The notes beneath the pieces are model-generated. The model was not told the DNA's origin. It did not search any database and saw nothing but the letters and a program-made list of their open reading frames with translations. Made by a program: the position numbers and the translations under genes. From a bacterium (GTDB taxonomy: Bacteria; Spirochaetota; Leptospiria; Leptospirales; Leptonemataceae), in NCBI GenBank assembly GCA_024742665.1, contig JANSYA010000005.1:310001-374000 (forward strand): a stretch of DNA of 64,000 bases, read 5' to 3'. Positions 25,957 through 35,294 of this stretch are shown one piece after another (the first letter of the stretch is position 1; the number at the start of each line of letters is the position of its first letter).

Positions 25957-27444
25957 TCAGAGTCCGGCCGTCGCCACGTTCTTGAGCGGTCCCAGAATCA
26001 GCATCGGATACAAACCCGTCGCGATCCAGAGAGCGCCGCACAGCAAACCGACCGCCGTTTCTCCGTAGCTCAAGTCCGGCGCGATCATGGCGGTTTCGCC
26101 GCGTTCCGCTCCCAGGAAATTACGGTGATACACCCGCACGAGCGCCGCGGCGGCGACCAGCAGTCCGAACAGCGCGATCAAACAGGCGGGCAGCGAATGG
26201 CGATAGGCTCCGAAGAGGATCAGCAATTCCGCGGCGAAGCTGCCCGTGCCCGGTAAAGAAATCGCGACGAAGATCGTCAGCAGCAGAATCGCGCTCAAAC
26301 GCGGAACGCGCGCCTGGAGTCCGCCGAAATCGTACTCGCTGCCGCCGTTGCGGGCGATGCGGCCTTCGAGCGCGAAGAGCGCGCCCATTAACATACCGTG
26401 ATTAAACATTTGAAAGAGAGCGGCCTGGATGGGGGATGCGGCCAGACCCTGCTCGGTGATAGCCGAAAAAATACCCAGGGCGATCAGGCTCAGGTGCGTT
26501 AGAGACGAGAAAATCAAAACATCGCGAAAGCTTTTTACGCCCAGACACATCATCGCGCCGTAGACCACGCCGGCTACCGCGAGCACCTGTAACATTCCGC
26601 CGATCGCGGCCAGGTCCTGAATATAAGCCGGCACCAGAATCATCAGGAAACCGTAGGCGCCCAGCTTCGACATGCCGGCCGAAAGCACGGCCCGGGCCGC
26701 CGTGGGCGCCGCGCGATAGGTTTCGCGCATCCAGCCGTGAAACAAAAAGAGCGGCGCCTTGATCGCGAAGGCCAGGAAAAATCCGGCGCCGGTCCAGAAA
26801 CGCAGCTCCGGCGAAAGCCCCGCAACGAGCGTCGGCAGGTTGCTGATGCGCGCGTCGCCGCCGCTGCCGGCCATAATCGCGCCGATCGAAACCAGCATGG
26901 CCAGACTGCCGAGCAGCGTGAATAACAGAAAGCGGGTTAGCGCGCCCGAATCGTTTTGATCGGCGCGATCTTCGTCGCTGTGCAGACCGATCCAGAAATA
27001 AGAACCGATCAGCGAAATCTCAAAGAAGACGTAGAACAGCACCAGGGAATCGGCGAGAAATGCGCCGACCAGTCCCAGAGTTAAAAGATCTGCCGGAATA
27101 AAGTAGGATGTGCCGGCTTCGGCGAAGCTTCCGCGCAGCCAGAAAAATACGAGGGGCAGCGTCAGGCCGAGCATCAGCAACAACAGTCCGTTGCGCGCGT
27201 CAAGATAGAGCGAAGGCGCGAAGCTCATTCCGCTTGCGATGAAGCGCATGGCAGGGCCTGTAGCGAAAATCGTTTCGCCGCCGAAGAGCACGGCGCTTCC
27301 GCCGGCGACGGTCAGGCTCGCGCCGATGGCGAACTGAAACAGGAGCCAGACTCGGGCGCGGCGCGGCGCGTCCGCGATCATCAGCGCCTGGGCGGCGATG
27401 GATAAGGCGATCAGGCCGAATGGTATAAAAATCCAGGATATCAT
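25957..27444 (-). CDS. nuoM: NADH-quinone oxidoreductase subunit M
   Basis: This 495-residue antiporter-like proton-pumping subunit has about 14 helices. FFEISLIGSYFWIGLH contains the conserved Glu. The key Lys and His are in FAIKAPLFLFHGWMRETYRAAPTAARAVLSAGMSKLGAYGFLMI. SSLTHLSLIALGIFS and MFNHGMLMGALFALEGRI also match NuoM. Length is normal. The ATG overlaps the nuoL stop by four bases and nuoN starts 37 bases after it. Confidence 0.95.
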   Translation of the reverse strand: MISWIFIPFGLIALSIAAQALMIADAPRRARVWLLFQFAIGASLTVAGGSAVLFGGETIFATGPAMRFIASGMSFAPSLYLDARNGLLLLMLGLTLPLVFFWLRGSFAEAGTSYFIPADLLTLGLVGAFLADSLVLFYVFFEISLIGSYFWIGLHSDEDRADQNDSGALTRFLLFTLLGSLAMLVSIGAIMAGSGGDARISNLPTLVAGLSPELRFWTGAGFFLAFAIKAPLFLFHGWMRETYRAAPTAARAVLSAGMSKLGAYGFLMILVPAYIQDLAAIGGMLQVLAVAGVVYGAMMCLGVKSFRDVLIFSSLTHLSLIALGIFSAITEQGLAASPIQAALFQMFNHGMLMGALFALEGRIARNGGSEYDFGGLQARVPRLSAILLLTIFVAISLPGTGSFAAELLILFGAYRHSLPACLIALFGLLVAAAALVRVYHRNFLGAERGETAMIAPDLSYGETAVGLLCGALWIATGLYPMLILGPLKNVATAGL

Positions 27445-29417
27445 TGCAACCAGACCGCTCCCAGAACTCCCAGTATCGCCGTCAGCAGCACCATAAAAAA
27501 CAGAGCGTATTGATTCACCGAACCGGACTGCAGCACCCGCAGGCCCCGGGCCGCGTGTTGAAAATAGGCGCCGGTCTGGCGCAGCATTCCGGTAAACAAG
27601 GGGCCCTCAAGCACGCCGTACCCGAGGCGGGCCAGCAGTTCCAGAGGTCGAAGAATTACCGAACGATAGGCGTCGTCGAAGAAATAATTGCGTTGCACAG
27701 GTGAGAGCTGAGCGAGCTTGCTTTCGACTTCCGGTCGGCTGCCGCTCTTGCGATACAGCCAGAAGACGAGGCCCGCAATCACCAGGCCGGAGCTCACGTT
27801 TTTAGCGATCGAAAACAGCGCCGGTTCAGGCATGGTCGATGTTTTGGCGATCAGCGCGTACAGCATACCCGAACCGCCGAATCCCGGGGAGGCCGACAGC
27901 CAGCCAAAGATCGGCGCGAAGATCGTTAGGGCGAGCAGCACGCCGCGAATGATCCAGCCGCTTTCGGGGGCGGGACTGTGCAGGCTGTGATCGCCGCCGC
28001 CGGCCGCATTCGATGTAGACGACCCGGAGGCCGCCGGAGCAGAGTTCGCGGCAGCCGGAGCCGCTGAACTTTCCAGATAGCCCAGCAGGCGAAACATATA
28101 CACGACGCCCAGCAGCTCGGCTAAAAAGACCAGCCAGTAGGCGCCGGCGCCGTGGCCGCTTTGAATGGCGTGCATGACGAGATCTTTTGAAAAGAACGAA
28201 GCGGAAGCGAAAGGCAAAAAGCCGGCCGCGCCGATCGCGCCGACCCAGAAAGCGGCCCGCGTTATCGGCATATGTTTTAGCACGCCGCGCAGACGACCTA
28301 GATCCTGTTCGTGATGTTGAAAATAAATTACGCTGCCGGCCGCTAAAAACAAGAGGGCCTTAAACGACGCGTGCCCGAAGAGATGCATCATCCCCGCCGG
28401 AGAGTCGCCGGCCGACACGGCCAGAAACATCAATGCGAGATGGGCAAGAGTTGAGTACGCGAGGACTTTTTTAATATCGCTCTGCAAACACGCCAGCGTG
28501 CTGCCGATCAAAAGGGTCGCAAGCGACGCGTAAAACACGACCTGCATCGCCGCCGGAGCGAGAGCGTAGAGCCAGTCCAGACGCGTCATCAAATAGATGC
28601 CGGAGGTCACCATCGTCGCCGCGTGAATCAGGGCGCTGACGGGCGTCGGGCCGGCCATGGCGTCCGGCAGCCAGACGTGCAGCGGCACCTGGGCCGACTT
28701 GCCGAAAATTCCGCCGAGTAAAAAGAGCGCGGCCCATTGCAAGAGATCGGGATCGACGGCGCGCGCAGAATTGGCCAGGTCGCCCACCAGCTGAAACTCG
28801 CGGGCCATCGCCGGCAGGGAAACCGTACCGGTCGCCTGGAACAAAAGAAAGACGCCGATCATGAAAAACATATCGCCCACGCGGTTCACAAAGAAGGCGC
28901 GCATGGCCGCCGGCGGCGCGAAGTCGGTCTTCCAGTAGTGGCCGATCAAAAGATAGCTGGCCAGGCCCACGCCTTCCCAGCCGATGAATAATAAGAACAG
29001 GTTTTCGCCGAGAACTAAGAGCATCATCGCGGCGATAAAGAGCGAGATGCTCGCGAAGAAACGCGAAGTATCTTCTTCGTGATCCATGTACTGAACGGAG
29101 TACAGCACGATCGCGCCGCCGAAGCCGGTTACGAGCAGCGACATCAAAAGCGAAAGGCTGTCGAAGTACAGCACGATGGCGGCCTGCAGATCTTCGGTCA
29201 GAATCCAATCGCCGCCGTACCAGGCGACGGGCGCAAAGCCCAGCAGGGAATCGAGGCCGAGAGTCAGCGCGAGAATCGCGGCGAAGGCCGTGAATGTTCC
29301 GAGCACGGCGAGACCGCCCTGGGCGGCGTACGGCAGCCGGCGGCCGAAGACGCCCAGCACGACTGCGACGCTTGCGGGCGCGGCGATTGCGAGAACTAAC
29401 AGCAGATCCGCCGTCAT
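27441..29417 (-). CDS. nuoL: NADH-quinone oxidoreductase subunit L
   Basis: This is the largest antiporter-like subunit (658 residues), with about 16 helices and the C-terminal lateral helix region. LLFIGWEGVGLASYLLIG, NRVGDMFFMIGVFLLF, GKSAQVPLHVWLPDAMAGPTPVSALIHAATMVTSGIYLMTRL and STLAHLALMFLAVSAGDSPAGMMHLFGHASFKALLFLAAGSVI are textbook NuoL. A flexible Ala/Ser-rich stretch of about 35 residues lies near residue 460 between helices. Four-base overlaps join it to nuoK and nuoM. Confidence 0.96.
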   Translation of the reverse strand: MTADLLLVLAIAAPASVAVVLGVFGRRLPYAAQGGLAVLGTFTAFAAILALTLGLDSLLGFAPVAWYGGDWILTEDLQAAIVLYFDSLSLLMSLLVTGFGGAIVLYSVQYMDHEEDTSRFFASISLFIAAMMLLVLGENLFLLFIGWEGVGLASYLLIGHYWKTDFAPPAAMRAFFVNRVGDMFFMIGVFLLFQATGTVSLPAMAREFQLVGDLANSARAVDPDLLQWAALFLLGGIFGKSAQVPLHVWLPDAMAGPTPVSALIHAATMVTSGIYLMTRLDWLYALAPAAMQVVFYASLATLLIGSTLACLQSDIKKVLAYSTLAHLALMFLAVSAGDSPAGMMHLFGHASFKALLFLAAGSVIYFQHHEQDLGRLRGVLKHMPITRAAFWVGAIGAAGFLPFASASFFSKDLVMHAIQSGHGAGAYWLVFLAELLGVVYMFRLLGYLESSAAPAAANSAPAASGSSTSNAAGGGDHSLHSPAPESGWIIRGVLLALTIFAPIFGWLSASPGFGGSGMLYALIAKTSTMPEPALFSIAKNVSSGLVIAGLVFWLYRKSGSRPEVESKLAQLSPVQRNYFFDDAYRSVILRPLELLARLGYGVLEGPLFTGMLRQTGAYFQHAARGLRVLQSGSVNQYALFFMVLLTAILGVLGAVWLQ

Positions 29418-29734
29418 CGTTTTTCACCGAGCCTGGCGATTTCCTGAGTGGTAATCTTGCCGTAGTTTTTGAAAATCAGAATCAAGAGCGACAGACCGAC
29501 CGCCGCCTCGACCGCGGCGATGCCGATCGATAACATGTACAAAAAGTGGCCGGCTTCAGTGCCGTTCCACAGGAAATAGTTAAAGGCCACCAGCGTCAGA
29601 TTCACGCCGTTCAGCATGATTTCGACGCACAGCATGACCATCACCAGATTGCGGCGGGTCAATAGACCGTACAGGCCCACGCCGACTAATATCAGCGAAA
29701 CCAGCAGAGTATTCTGTAGTGTGAAGTAGATCAT
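29414..29734 (-). CDS. nuoK: NADH-quinone oxidoreductase subunit K
   Basis: This 106-residue subunit has three membrane helices. The conserved Glu lies in helix 2, in VMLCVEIMLNGVNLTLVAF, and helix 3 has GIAAVEAAVGLSLLI with the second Glu. Both are proton-path residues of the membrane arm. Length is normal. It overlaps nuoJ and nuoL by four bases each, showing tight translational coupling. Confidence 0.95.
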   Translation of the reverse strand: MIYFTLQNTLLVSLILVGVGLYGLLTRRNLVMVMLCVEIMLNGVNLTLVAFNYFLWNGTEAGHFLYMLSIGIAAVEAAVGLSLLILIFKNYGKITTQEIARLGEKR

Positions 29735-30306
29735 TTATTATTGAGACGAGGACCGCGCGACAGATTCACGGCGGCGACGATGCCCGCGAGAATCAAAAAG
29801 GCCATCAGCTGAAACGATAAAAAGTACGGGCTGTTTAAGGGATCCTTGAACAAGAGCTCGCCGATCGAAGCGATCGAGCCGAAGTCCGGATCCATTTGGG
29901 CGGCGAAGGCGTCGGTTTTTTCGGGGCCGTGTCCGGCGTCTGTAATCGTGGTGTTGACGAATGAAATCGTAAGCGCGGTGGCGGCGATCGCGACGATGCC
30001 CATCACCGATTTCTGCAGACCCGTCGCTTTTTCGCGTTTGGCTTCTTCTTCCGAAACAAAGGGTGCCGGATTGATCATCATCACCACGAAGGTGAAGAGG
30101 ACGAGGATGGCGCCGCTATAGACCAGAATTTGCAGCACGCTGACGAAGGGCGCGTGCAAGATGATGTAGAGGCCGGCGGTCGGCACGAACGAAAAGATCA
30201 GCAGGAAAGTCGCGCGCACGGGATTGCGCATGACCACGACGGCGATCGATAGAAATACCAGCGTGCCGGATAGAATGACGAACAGGGCGTCGGTGAAGCC
30301 TCCCAT
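29731..30306 (-). CDS. nuoJ: NADH-quinone oxidoreductase subunit J
   Basis: This 191-residue protein has five membrane helices; the third is flanked by the characteristic ILQILVYSGAILVLFTFVVMMI, the pi-bulge helix that links the quinone site to the proton channels. A soluble loop (SEEEAKREKATG) and the segment around residues 110-140 separate helices 3 and 5. Length is typical. It overlaps nuoK by four bases. Confidence 0.94.
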   Translation of the reverse strand: MGGFTDALFVILSGTLVFLSIAVVVMRNPVRATFLLIFSFVPTAGLYIILHAPFVSVLQILVYSGAILVLFTFVVMMINPAPFVSEEEAKREKATGLQKSVMGIVAIAATALTISFVNTTITDAGHGPEKTDAFAAQMDPDFGSIASIGELLFKDPLNSPYFLSFQLMAFLILAGIVAAVNLSRGPRLNNK

Positions 30307-30334
30307 GATTTCTAAGTGTTACTCCGTTCGCGCC

Positions 30335-30784
30335 TTAGTTTTTCAACAGCTTCTGCATGTCGTAGATGAAGTCTTCGCGATTGTCATAGACTCGCGGAAT
30401 CTTGTTCGTCATTTCAATCGCTTCTTTCGGACACGCTTCAACGCAATAACCGCAGTAGATGCAGCGCAGCATGTCGATGTCAAAGACTTTTGGGATCTTA
30501 TCGCGATCGCCCCAGTCTTCCGGCGCCGCTTCCGCTACGATGTGAATGCACTCGGCCGGGCAGGCGGTGGCGCACATAAAGCAGGCCACGCACTTCATAT
30601 GGCCGTGTTCGTCGCTCGTCAGGCGATGTTCGCCGCGAAAGCGGGGATTGATCTCGGCTTTAACTTCCGGGTACTGGACGGTCACTGGTTTGCGCAAAAA
30701 CTGCGCCAGGGAGATGCGCAATCCGCGAAACATCGCGAAGAGGTAGTGCATGAAAGATCGCTTTGATTGTGCGTTCGTGCTCAT
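30335..30784 (-). CDS. nuoI: NADH-quinone oxidoreductase subunit I
   Basis: This 149-residue ferredoxin-like subunit carries two 4Fe-4S clusters (N6a and N6b): CVACFMCATACPAECIHI near residue 61 and CIYCGYCVEACPKEAIEM near 110. An N-terminal amphipathic helix contacts the membrane arm. Electrons pass through it to the cluster next to quinone. Length is normal. It lies 43 bases after nuoH and 28 before nuoJ. Confidence 0.95.
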   Translation of the reverse strand: MSTNAQSKRSFMHYLFAMFRGLRISLAQFLRKPVTVQYPEVKAEINPRFRGEHRLTSDEHGHMKCVACFMCATACPAECIHIVAEAAPEDWGDRDKIPKVFDIDMLRCIYCGYCVEACPKEAIEMTNKIPRVYDNREDFIYDMQKLLKN

Positions 30785-30827
30785 AGTATTCGTCCGAAAT
30801 GTTCTGTTGATCGCCGCGGTCCTGCGA

Positions 30828-31898
30828 TCATTTCAGCAGCGCGGCCTTCGTTCCGCTCCCCGGGAAAAACCACTCGATAATTAGAATCGTAAGAAAGATA
30901 TTCGCGACGCCGAGGGGAATCAGCTTATTCCAGCCGAGGCCCATCAACTGGTCCCAGCGCACCCGGGGCATGGTCCAGCGCACCCACATGAAAAAGAAGA
31001 TCAGCAGAATGACTTTGGCGCTGTGAATTCCAACGCCGAGCAGGGCGCCCCAGATTCCGACGGGCAGAGTGACGCCCGGCAGAGTCCAGCCGCCCAGAAA
31101 GATGGCGACGATCATCGAACACATGGTCCAGAGGGCGGCGTACTCGCCGAACATAAACCAGCCGAAGCGAATGCCGCTGTACTCGGTGTGGTAACCGCCG
31201 ACCAGCTCCTGCTCGGCTTCGGCCAGGTCAAACGGAGCGCGATTGGTCTCAGCGAAGCCCGCGATCAAAAATAAAACGAAAGTTAGCGGCTGTAAAAAAA
31301 TATTCCAGGCGGGCAGGAAACTCGCGCCGGCCAGCCATCCCGTTTGATCGTGCACGATGTCGACCAGATTAAACGAGCCGGTCATCATGACAGTCGCGAC
31401 CACCGCCAGGCCCAGTACGATTTCATAGCTGACCAGCTGAGCGCAGGCGCGAATGCCGCCGAGCATCGCGTACTGATTGCCCGAAGACCAGCCGGCGTAG
31501 GCGACGCCATATGAAGCGATCGAAGAAATCGCGAAGATGACGATGATGGCCAGGTCGACGTTGGCCACGACGATCGGCGTCGCGGTGCCGTCGGCGGCTA
31601 CAAATACGCCCATCGGAATCAAACCGAAGGCGATCAGTCCCGGCAAAAAGGTAATGATCGGGGCGGCCAGATAGATCCAGCGATCCGCGCCGTCGGGGCG
31701 AAACTGTTCTTTAAAGAGCAGCTTGATGCCGTCCATCGCGGTCTGGAGCAGGCCCGCGGGGCCCATGCGGTTCGGGCCGACCCGTCGCTGAATGCGCGCG
31801 CTGACCTTGCGTTCCATCCACACCAGATTCGGAACGATGGTCAGCATCACCCCGAGGGCGAAGGCGCTTTTGATCACTAAGTCGAGCAGAATTTCCAT
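30828..31898 (-). CDS. nuoH: NADH-quinone oxidoreductase subunit H
   Basis: This 356-residue membrane subunit with eight helices builds the quinone chamber together with NuoB and NuoD. RKVSARIQRRVGPNRMGPAGLLQTAMDGIKLLFKE is the hallmark N-terminal loop, followed by GSFNLVDIVHDQTG, FLIAGFAETNRAPFDLAEAEQELVGGYHTEYSGIRFGWFMFGEY (the acidic funnel into the quinone site) and RWTMPRVRWDQLMGLGW. Length is slightly above the E. coli protein. Order is nuoG, nuoH, nuoI as usual. Confidence 0.96.
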   Translation of the reverse strand: MEILLDLVIKSAFALGVMLTIVPNLVWMERKVSARIQRRVGPNRMGPAGLLQTAMDGIKLLFKEQFRPDGADRWIYLAAPIITFLPGLIAFGLIPMGVFVAADGTATPIVVANVDLAIIVIFAISSIASYGVAYAGWSSGNQYAMLGGIRACAQLVSYEIVLGLAVVATVMMTGSFNLVDIVHDQTGWLAGASFLPAWNIFLQPLTFVLFLIAGFAETNRAPFDLAEAEQELVGGYHTEYSGIRFGWFMFGEYAALWTMCSMIVAIFLGGWTLPGVTLPVGIWGALLGVGIHSAKVILLIFFFMWVRWTMPRVRWDQLMGLGWNKLIPLGVANIFLTILIIEWFFPGSGTKAALLK

Positions 31899-31956
31899 AA
31901 ACTGAATTGGTCTGTATACGTATGCGTCGGTCTTTCTGAGTTTCTTCGCGCGAGTC

Positions 31957-33450
31957 TTAACTCTGGCGCGCCGGCACTTTGAGTTCTTTCACTCGATCGA
32001 TGATTTCCATGGTGCTGCGCCCGAAGGAAACGGGTTCGATGGCGGCCTTGAAGTGCTGGCGCATTCCCTGGCGATTCAAGAACGATCCGGCCTTTTCGAA
32101 ATGGGTCAGAGTCGCCACGCTCAGGTCGACGCTTGCATGCTGCACGAATTCGCTTTCGTAAAAATCCAGCACGGTCGTACGATCGGATCGATCGAGAATC
32201 GCGCGCAGTTCTTCGGTCAGTGCGAAGTCCGGCACGTTCGAAACGACCACCAGGTTCTTGATCCGATCGGACTCGCCGGCCAGATCGCTTAAGTTCACGG
32301 CGCTGTTGGCGAAGATTTCATCGAAGCCGGTGCGGTTCGGATTTTTGTCGCCGCTGATCGTAAAACCGGGGAAGACCTGATCGTCGATCTGCGCTTTGCC
32401 GAAACCGGCGATGCGCGCTCCCGATACTTGATTCAGTTCGTCCGCGACGCGTTCGAAGAGTTCAGTCGTATTCCAGTAGCTGACCAGATAGACGGTATCT
32501 TCATCGAAGATGCGTTCGGCGATGACCTTAAAAGCCGCGTTCCAGGGCATCTCGCGCCAGCGAGCGTCCGGCGTTTCGCGGGTCCTGCATAGATTCAAAC
32601 GTTTGTCGGTATAGGCGTACTCGAAGTCGAGGCGGCCGAAGTCGCACATCCACTCTTTGTTCACGGCGTTGTTGCGACGGGGCTTGACGCGCTTGATTTG
32701 ATTCTGCTTGTCCGAGTCGACGCGCGTATTGCAGCCGATGCTGCACGAAGCGCAGATCGAATCTTTCGAAGACATATCCCAGACCCGCGAACGATACAGG
32801 AAGTCCGACGAAACCAGGGCCCCCACGGGACAGACGTCGACGGTGTTCATCGAAAGCGGATTATCGAGGGGCTGACCGGGGAAGACTACAATTTCGCTGT
32901 GGTCGCCGCGGTTCGCCACGGAGAGTTCGCCGGTGCCGGAGACTTCGTCGGTAAAGCGCACGCAGCGCGTGCAGACGATGCAGCGCGATCCCCAGTACTT
33001 CACGTGGGGACCCAGCGTCGACTTACGGCGGATTACTTTGTCTTCTTGAAAGCGGCCCTGGTCGCGGCCGTATTCGTAGCTATAATCCTGTAAACGGCAT
33101 TCGCCGGCCTGATCGCACTCGGGGCAATCGAGGGGATGATTGATCAACAAAAATTCCATCATCGCTTCGCGTTCGCGTTCGACCGCGGGCGACAGCGTAT
33201 CGACTTCCATGCCTTCGTTGACGGGGGTTCCACAGGCGATGACCGGCTTGGGCATACCGGCGATTTGCACCAGGCACATGCGGCAGTTGCCGGCCACGCT
33301 TAAATCTTCGTGATAGCAATAGTGCGGCACGGTGATGCCGTGATTGTGGCAGGCCTGGATCAAACTCCAGCTCGCCGGCACGGTGTACTCGACGCCGTCG
33401 ATTTTGAGCGTAACGGTGCGATTTTCGTTTGTCTGGGTCTGGTCGGCCAT
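31957..33450 (-). CDS. nuoG: NADH-quinone oxidoreductase subunit G (short form)
   Basis: This 497-residue protein starts with a 2Fe-2S ferredoxin domain (HYCYHEDLSVAGNCRMCLVQIAG, residues 40-62). Next comes the CPECDQAGECRLQDYSYEYGRDQGRF segment and the 4Fe-4S pair CIVCTRCVRFTDEVSGTGEL. After that comes CASCSIGCNTRVD, a 4Fe-4S site at the start of the molybdopterin-type fold. The C-terminal catalytic-like domain is short and has no molybdenum-site features; many NuoG proteins are 700-900 residues, so this is a reduced version. The stop of nuoF overlaps its ATG by one base. Confidence 0.93.
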   Translation of the reverse strand: MADQTQTNENRTVTLKIDGVEYTVPASWSLIQACHNHGITVPHYCYHEDLSVAGNCRMCLVQIAGMPKPVIACGTPVNEGMEVDTLSPAVEREREAMMEFLLINHPLDCPECDQAGECRLQDYSYEYGRDQGRFQEDKVIRRKSTLGPHVKYWGSRCIVCTRCVRFTDEVSGTGELSVANRGDHSEIVVFPGQPLDNPLSMNTVDVCPVGALVSSDFLYRSRVWDMSSKDSICASCSIGCNTRVDSDKQNQIKRVKPRRNNAVNKEWMCDFGRLDFEYAYTDKRLNLCRTRETPDARWREMPWNAAFKVIAERIFDEDTVYLVSYWNTTELFERVADELNQVSGARIAGFGKAQIDDQVFPGFTISGDKNPNRTGFDEIFANSAVNLSDLAGESDRIKNLVVVSNVPDFALTEELRAILDRSDRTTVLDFYESEFVQHASVDLSVATLTHFEKAGSFLNRQGMRQHFKAAIEPVSFGRSTMEIIDRVKELKVPARQS

Positions 33451-34766
33451 CAGCTGACTCCTCCGGCCGGCGCTCCGGCGGTCTCAGCCGTCGTTCCGCC
33501 CGCGTCATGCTTCGACTTGGATTCGAACTCAGGGCGAAATTCGCTGATATAGCTGGCGGCCGGCATTGCTGCGGCGTCGGCCAGCGCGCAAATTGTACGG
33601 CCGCGCATATTTTTCGTAATTTCTAAAACGAGATCCAGATCCGCGCCTTTCGCGCCGCCAGCGAAGACGCGTTCGATAATCTTTTCCAGCCAGCCCGTGC
33701 CTTCGCGGCAGGGAGTACATTGGCCGCAGGATTCGTGATGATAAAAGCGCATTAGATTCCAGAGCGCGTCGACCATGTCGGTGTCTTCATCGAGTACGGT
33801 GATGCCGCCGGAGCCGAGAAAGCTGCCGAGTTCCATGATCGATTCATAATCGAGATTCGCCTGGCGAATGCGGCCGCCGGTTAAGAGCGGCGTGCTTGAG
33901 CCGCCGGGAATGACGGCCTTGATGCCTTTGCCGCCGATCACTCCCCCCGCGTACTCTTCGATCATCGTCATGAGCGGAGTGCCCAGGGGCACCTCGTAGT
34001 TGCCGGGCTGCTTGACGTGGCCCGAGACGGAAAAGATCTTAAAGCCCGGGCTCTTTTCGGTGCCCCATTGTTTGTACCAGTCGGCGCCGTGTTCTACGAG
34101 ATGCGGAAGATTACAAATTGTCTCGACATTGTTAACGATGGTCGGCGCGCCGAAGAGACCCGATACGGCGGGAAAGGGCGGCTTTAGCTTGGGATAGCCG
34201 CGATCGCCTTCGATCGAAGAAAGCATGCCGGTCTCTTCGCCGCAGATATACGCGCCTGCGCCGCGCACGAGCGTGATCTTTAGATCGAAGTCGGAGCCGA
34301 AGATCTTTTCGCCGACGTAGCCTTTCGCTTTGATTTCATCGAGGGCCGCTTTCAGGCGATCGTAACCTTCGAAAAATTCACCGCGCAAATAACAAAACGC
34401 GTGATGACAGCCGATCGCATGCGAGGCGATGATCATGCCTTCAAGCAGCTGGTGCGGATCGAATTCCACTAAGTAGCGATCCTTAAAAGTGCCCGGCTCG
34501 GATTCGTCGCCGTTGATTACCAGGTAGGTCGGCTTGCCGGTGCCTTTCGCCAGAAAGGTCCACTTGCGTCCGGTGGGAAAACCGGCGCCGCCCCGTCCGC
34601 GCAGTCCGGAATCAAGGACCAGCTTGACGATGTCTTCGGGACTTTGCGCAAGCGCCGCGCGGGCCTGGCGGTAACCGCCCCGGGCTTCGTAGTGCTTGAG
34701 AGTCCACGAATTGGGTTCGCGAATATAGCGGGTGAGAACAGGTTCGAAAGTTTGCGTGGAATCCAT
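33450..34766 (-). CDS. nuoF: NADH-quinone oxidoreductase subunit F (NADH-binding)
   Basis: This 438-residue subunit holds FMN and the N3 4Fe-4S cluster and takes electrons from NADH. GLRGRGGAGFPTGRKW is the NADH/FMN-binding Gly-rich loop near residue 55. ICGEETGMLSSIEGDRGYPKLKPPFPA follows, and ESCGQCTPCREGTGW near 345 carries three of the cluster Cys, with the fourth in GRTICALADAAAMP. The last 20 residues are a Thr/Ala/Gly tail. It is not contiguous with nuoE: a regulator gene and about 520 bases intervene, so it probably has its own promoter in that gap. Confidence 0.96.
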   Translation of the reverse strand: MDSTQTFEPVLTRYIREPNSWTLKHYEARGGYRQARAALAQSPEDIVKLVLDSGLRGRGGAGFPTGRKWTFLAKGTGKPTYLVINGDESEPGTFKDRYLVEFDPHQLLEGMIIASHAIGCHHAFCYLRGEFFEGYDRLKAALDEIKAKGYVGEKIFGSDFDLKITLVRGAGAYICGEETGMLSSIEGDRGYPKLKPPFPAVSGLFGAPTIVNNVETICNLPHLVEHGADWYKQWGTEKSPGFKIFSVSGHVKQPGNYEVPLGTPLMTMIEEYAGGVIGGKGIKAVIPGGSSTPLLTGGRIRQANLDYESIMELGSFLGSGGITVLDEDTDMVDALWNLMRFYHHESCGQCTPCREGTGWLEKIIERVFAGGAKGADLDLVLEITKNMRGRTICALADAAAMPAASYISEFRPEFESKSKHDAGGTTAETAGAPAGGVS

Positions 34767-34934
34767 AAACGATCAGGCCCTTTACGATGTGAGGGGCCCA
34801 CGACGGCGGGTAAATCTTTTTTTGGTAGAGAATCCGAAAAAGCCGCGCGTCGTCGCTTAGAAGATAGTGAATTCGTCGCGAAATTGCCACGAATTCGGTA
34901 CGGGGGCGGCTGCTATCCTGCGACGGTTTTCGGG

Positions 34935-34990
34935 GTTCCGGATGATCTCCCGTCTATCGAATGATTCCCGGAGTTCCGGATGATCATTCG
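34935..34990. promoter_or_regulatory. Nested palindrome and direct repeat upstream of nuoF
   Basis: CGAATGAT (34958-34965) and ATCATTCG (34983-34990) are perfect inverted arms; inside them CCGGA-GT-TCCGG (34968-34979) is a second palindrome. In addition GTTCCGGATGATC occurs at 34935-34947 and again at 34973-34985. The site is 170-220 bases from the nuoF start and 38-93 bases from the small gene at 35028. An operator for the neighbouring AraC-type regulator is one explanation. Confidence 0.45.
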
Positions 34991-35027
34991 GGGCGATTTA
35001 TGCAAGTTGCCAGGCTATGCTGGCTTA

Positions 35028-35294
35028 ATGAAATACGATCGCAATATCAAAGCGCTCAAGGCGGCGGTCGTCGCGGCGCTGATTTTCGTCGGGGTCGGGC
35101 GCTGTAGCGTGCATGTGGACGACGACAGGTTCTTTGAAGGGGTCTACGGGAAAGCGGCAATCTACCTGGCGACGGTCCGCGCCTGTAGCAACGCCGCCAA
35201 TGAAAGCCAGAGCCAGGCCGCCCGGGACGTCGATGCCGCTCTGTGCGCTCTGGGAGTTTACGCTATCGACCGTGATCAGGACGATGATGATTAA
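35028..35294 (+). CDS. Small putative lipoprotein inside the nuo locus
   Basis: This protein has 88 residues from the ATG at 35028. It has a short basic N-terminus (KYDRNIKALKAAV), a hydrophobic core and a possible lipobox GVGRC near residue 23. The mature 65 residues contain two more Cys (RACSNA and ALCALG) and end in a run of Asp (DRDQDDDD). No family is recognised. It is on the plus strand, opposite to all nuo genes, and its last four bases overlap the end of the AraC-type gene. The reading frame could be chance, but the signal-plus-Cys layout fits other lipoproteins here. Confidence 0.45.
   Translation: MKYDRNIKALKAAVVAALIFVGVGRCSVHVDDDRFFEGVYGKAAIYLATVRACSNAANESQSQAARDVDAALCALGVYAIDRDQDDDD

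Noticed and set aside
28471..29427. A 318-codon open frame on the minus strand
   Set aside because: It is an Arg-rich alternative frame of nuoL, which is certain.
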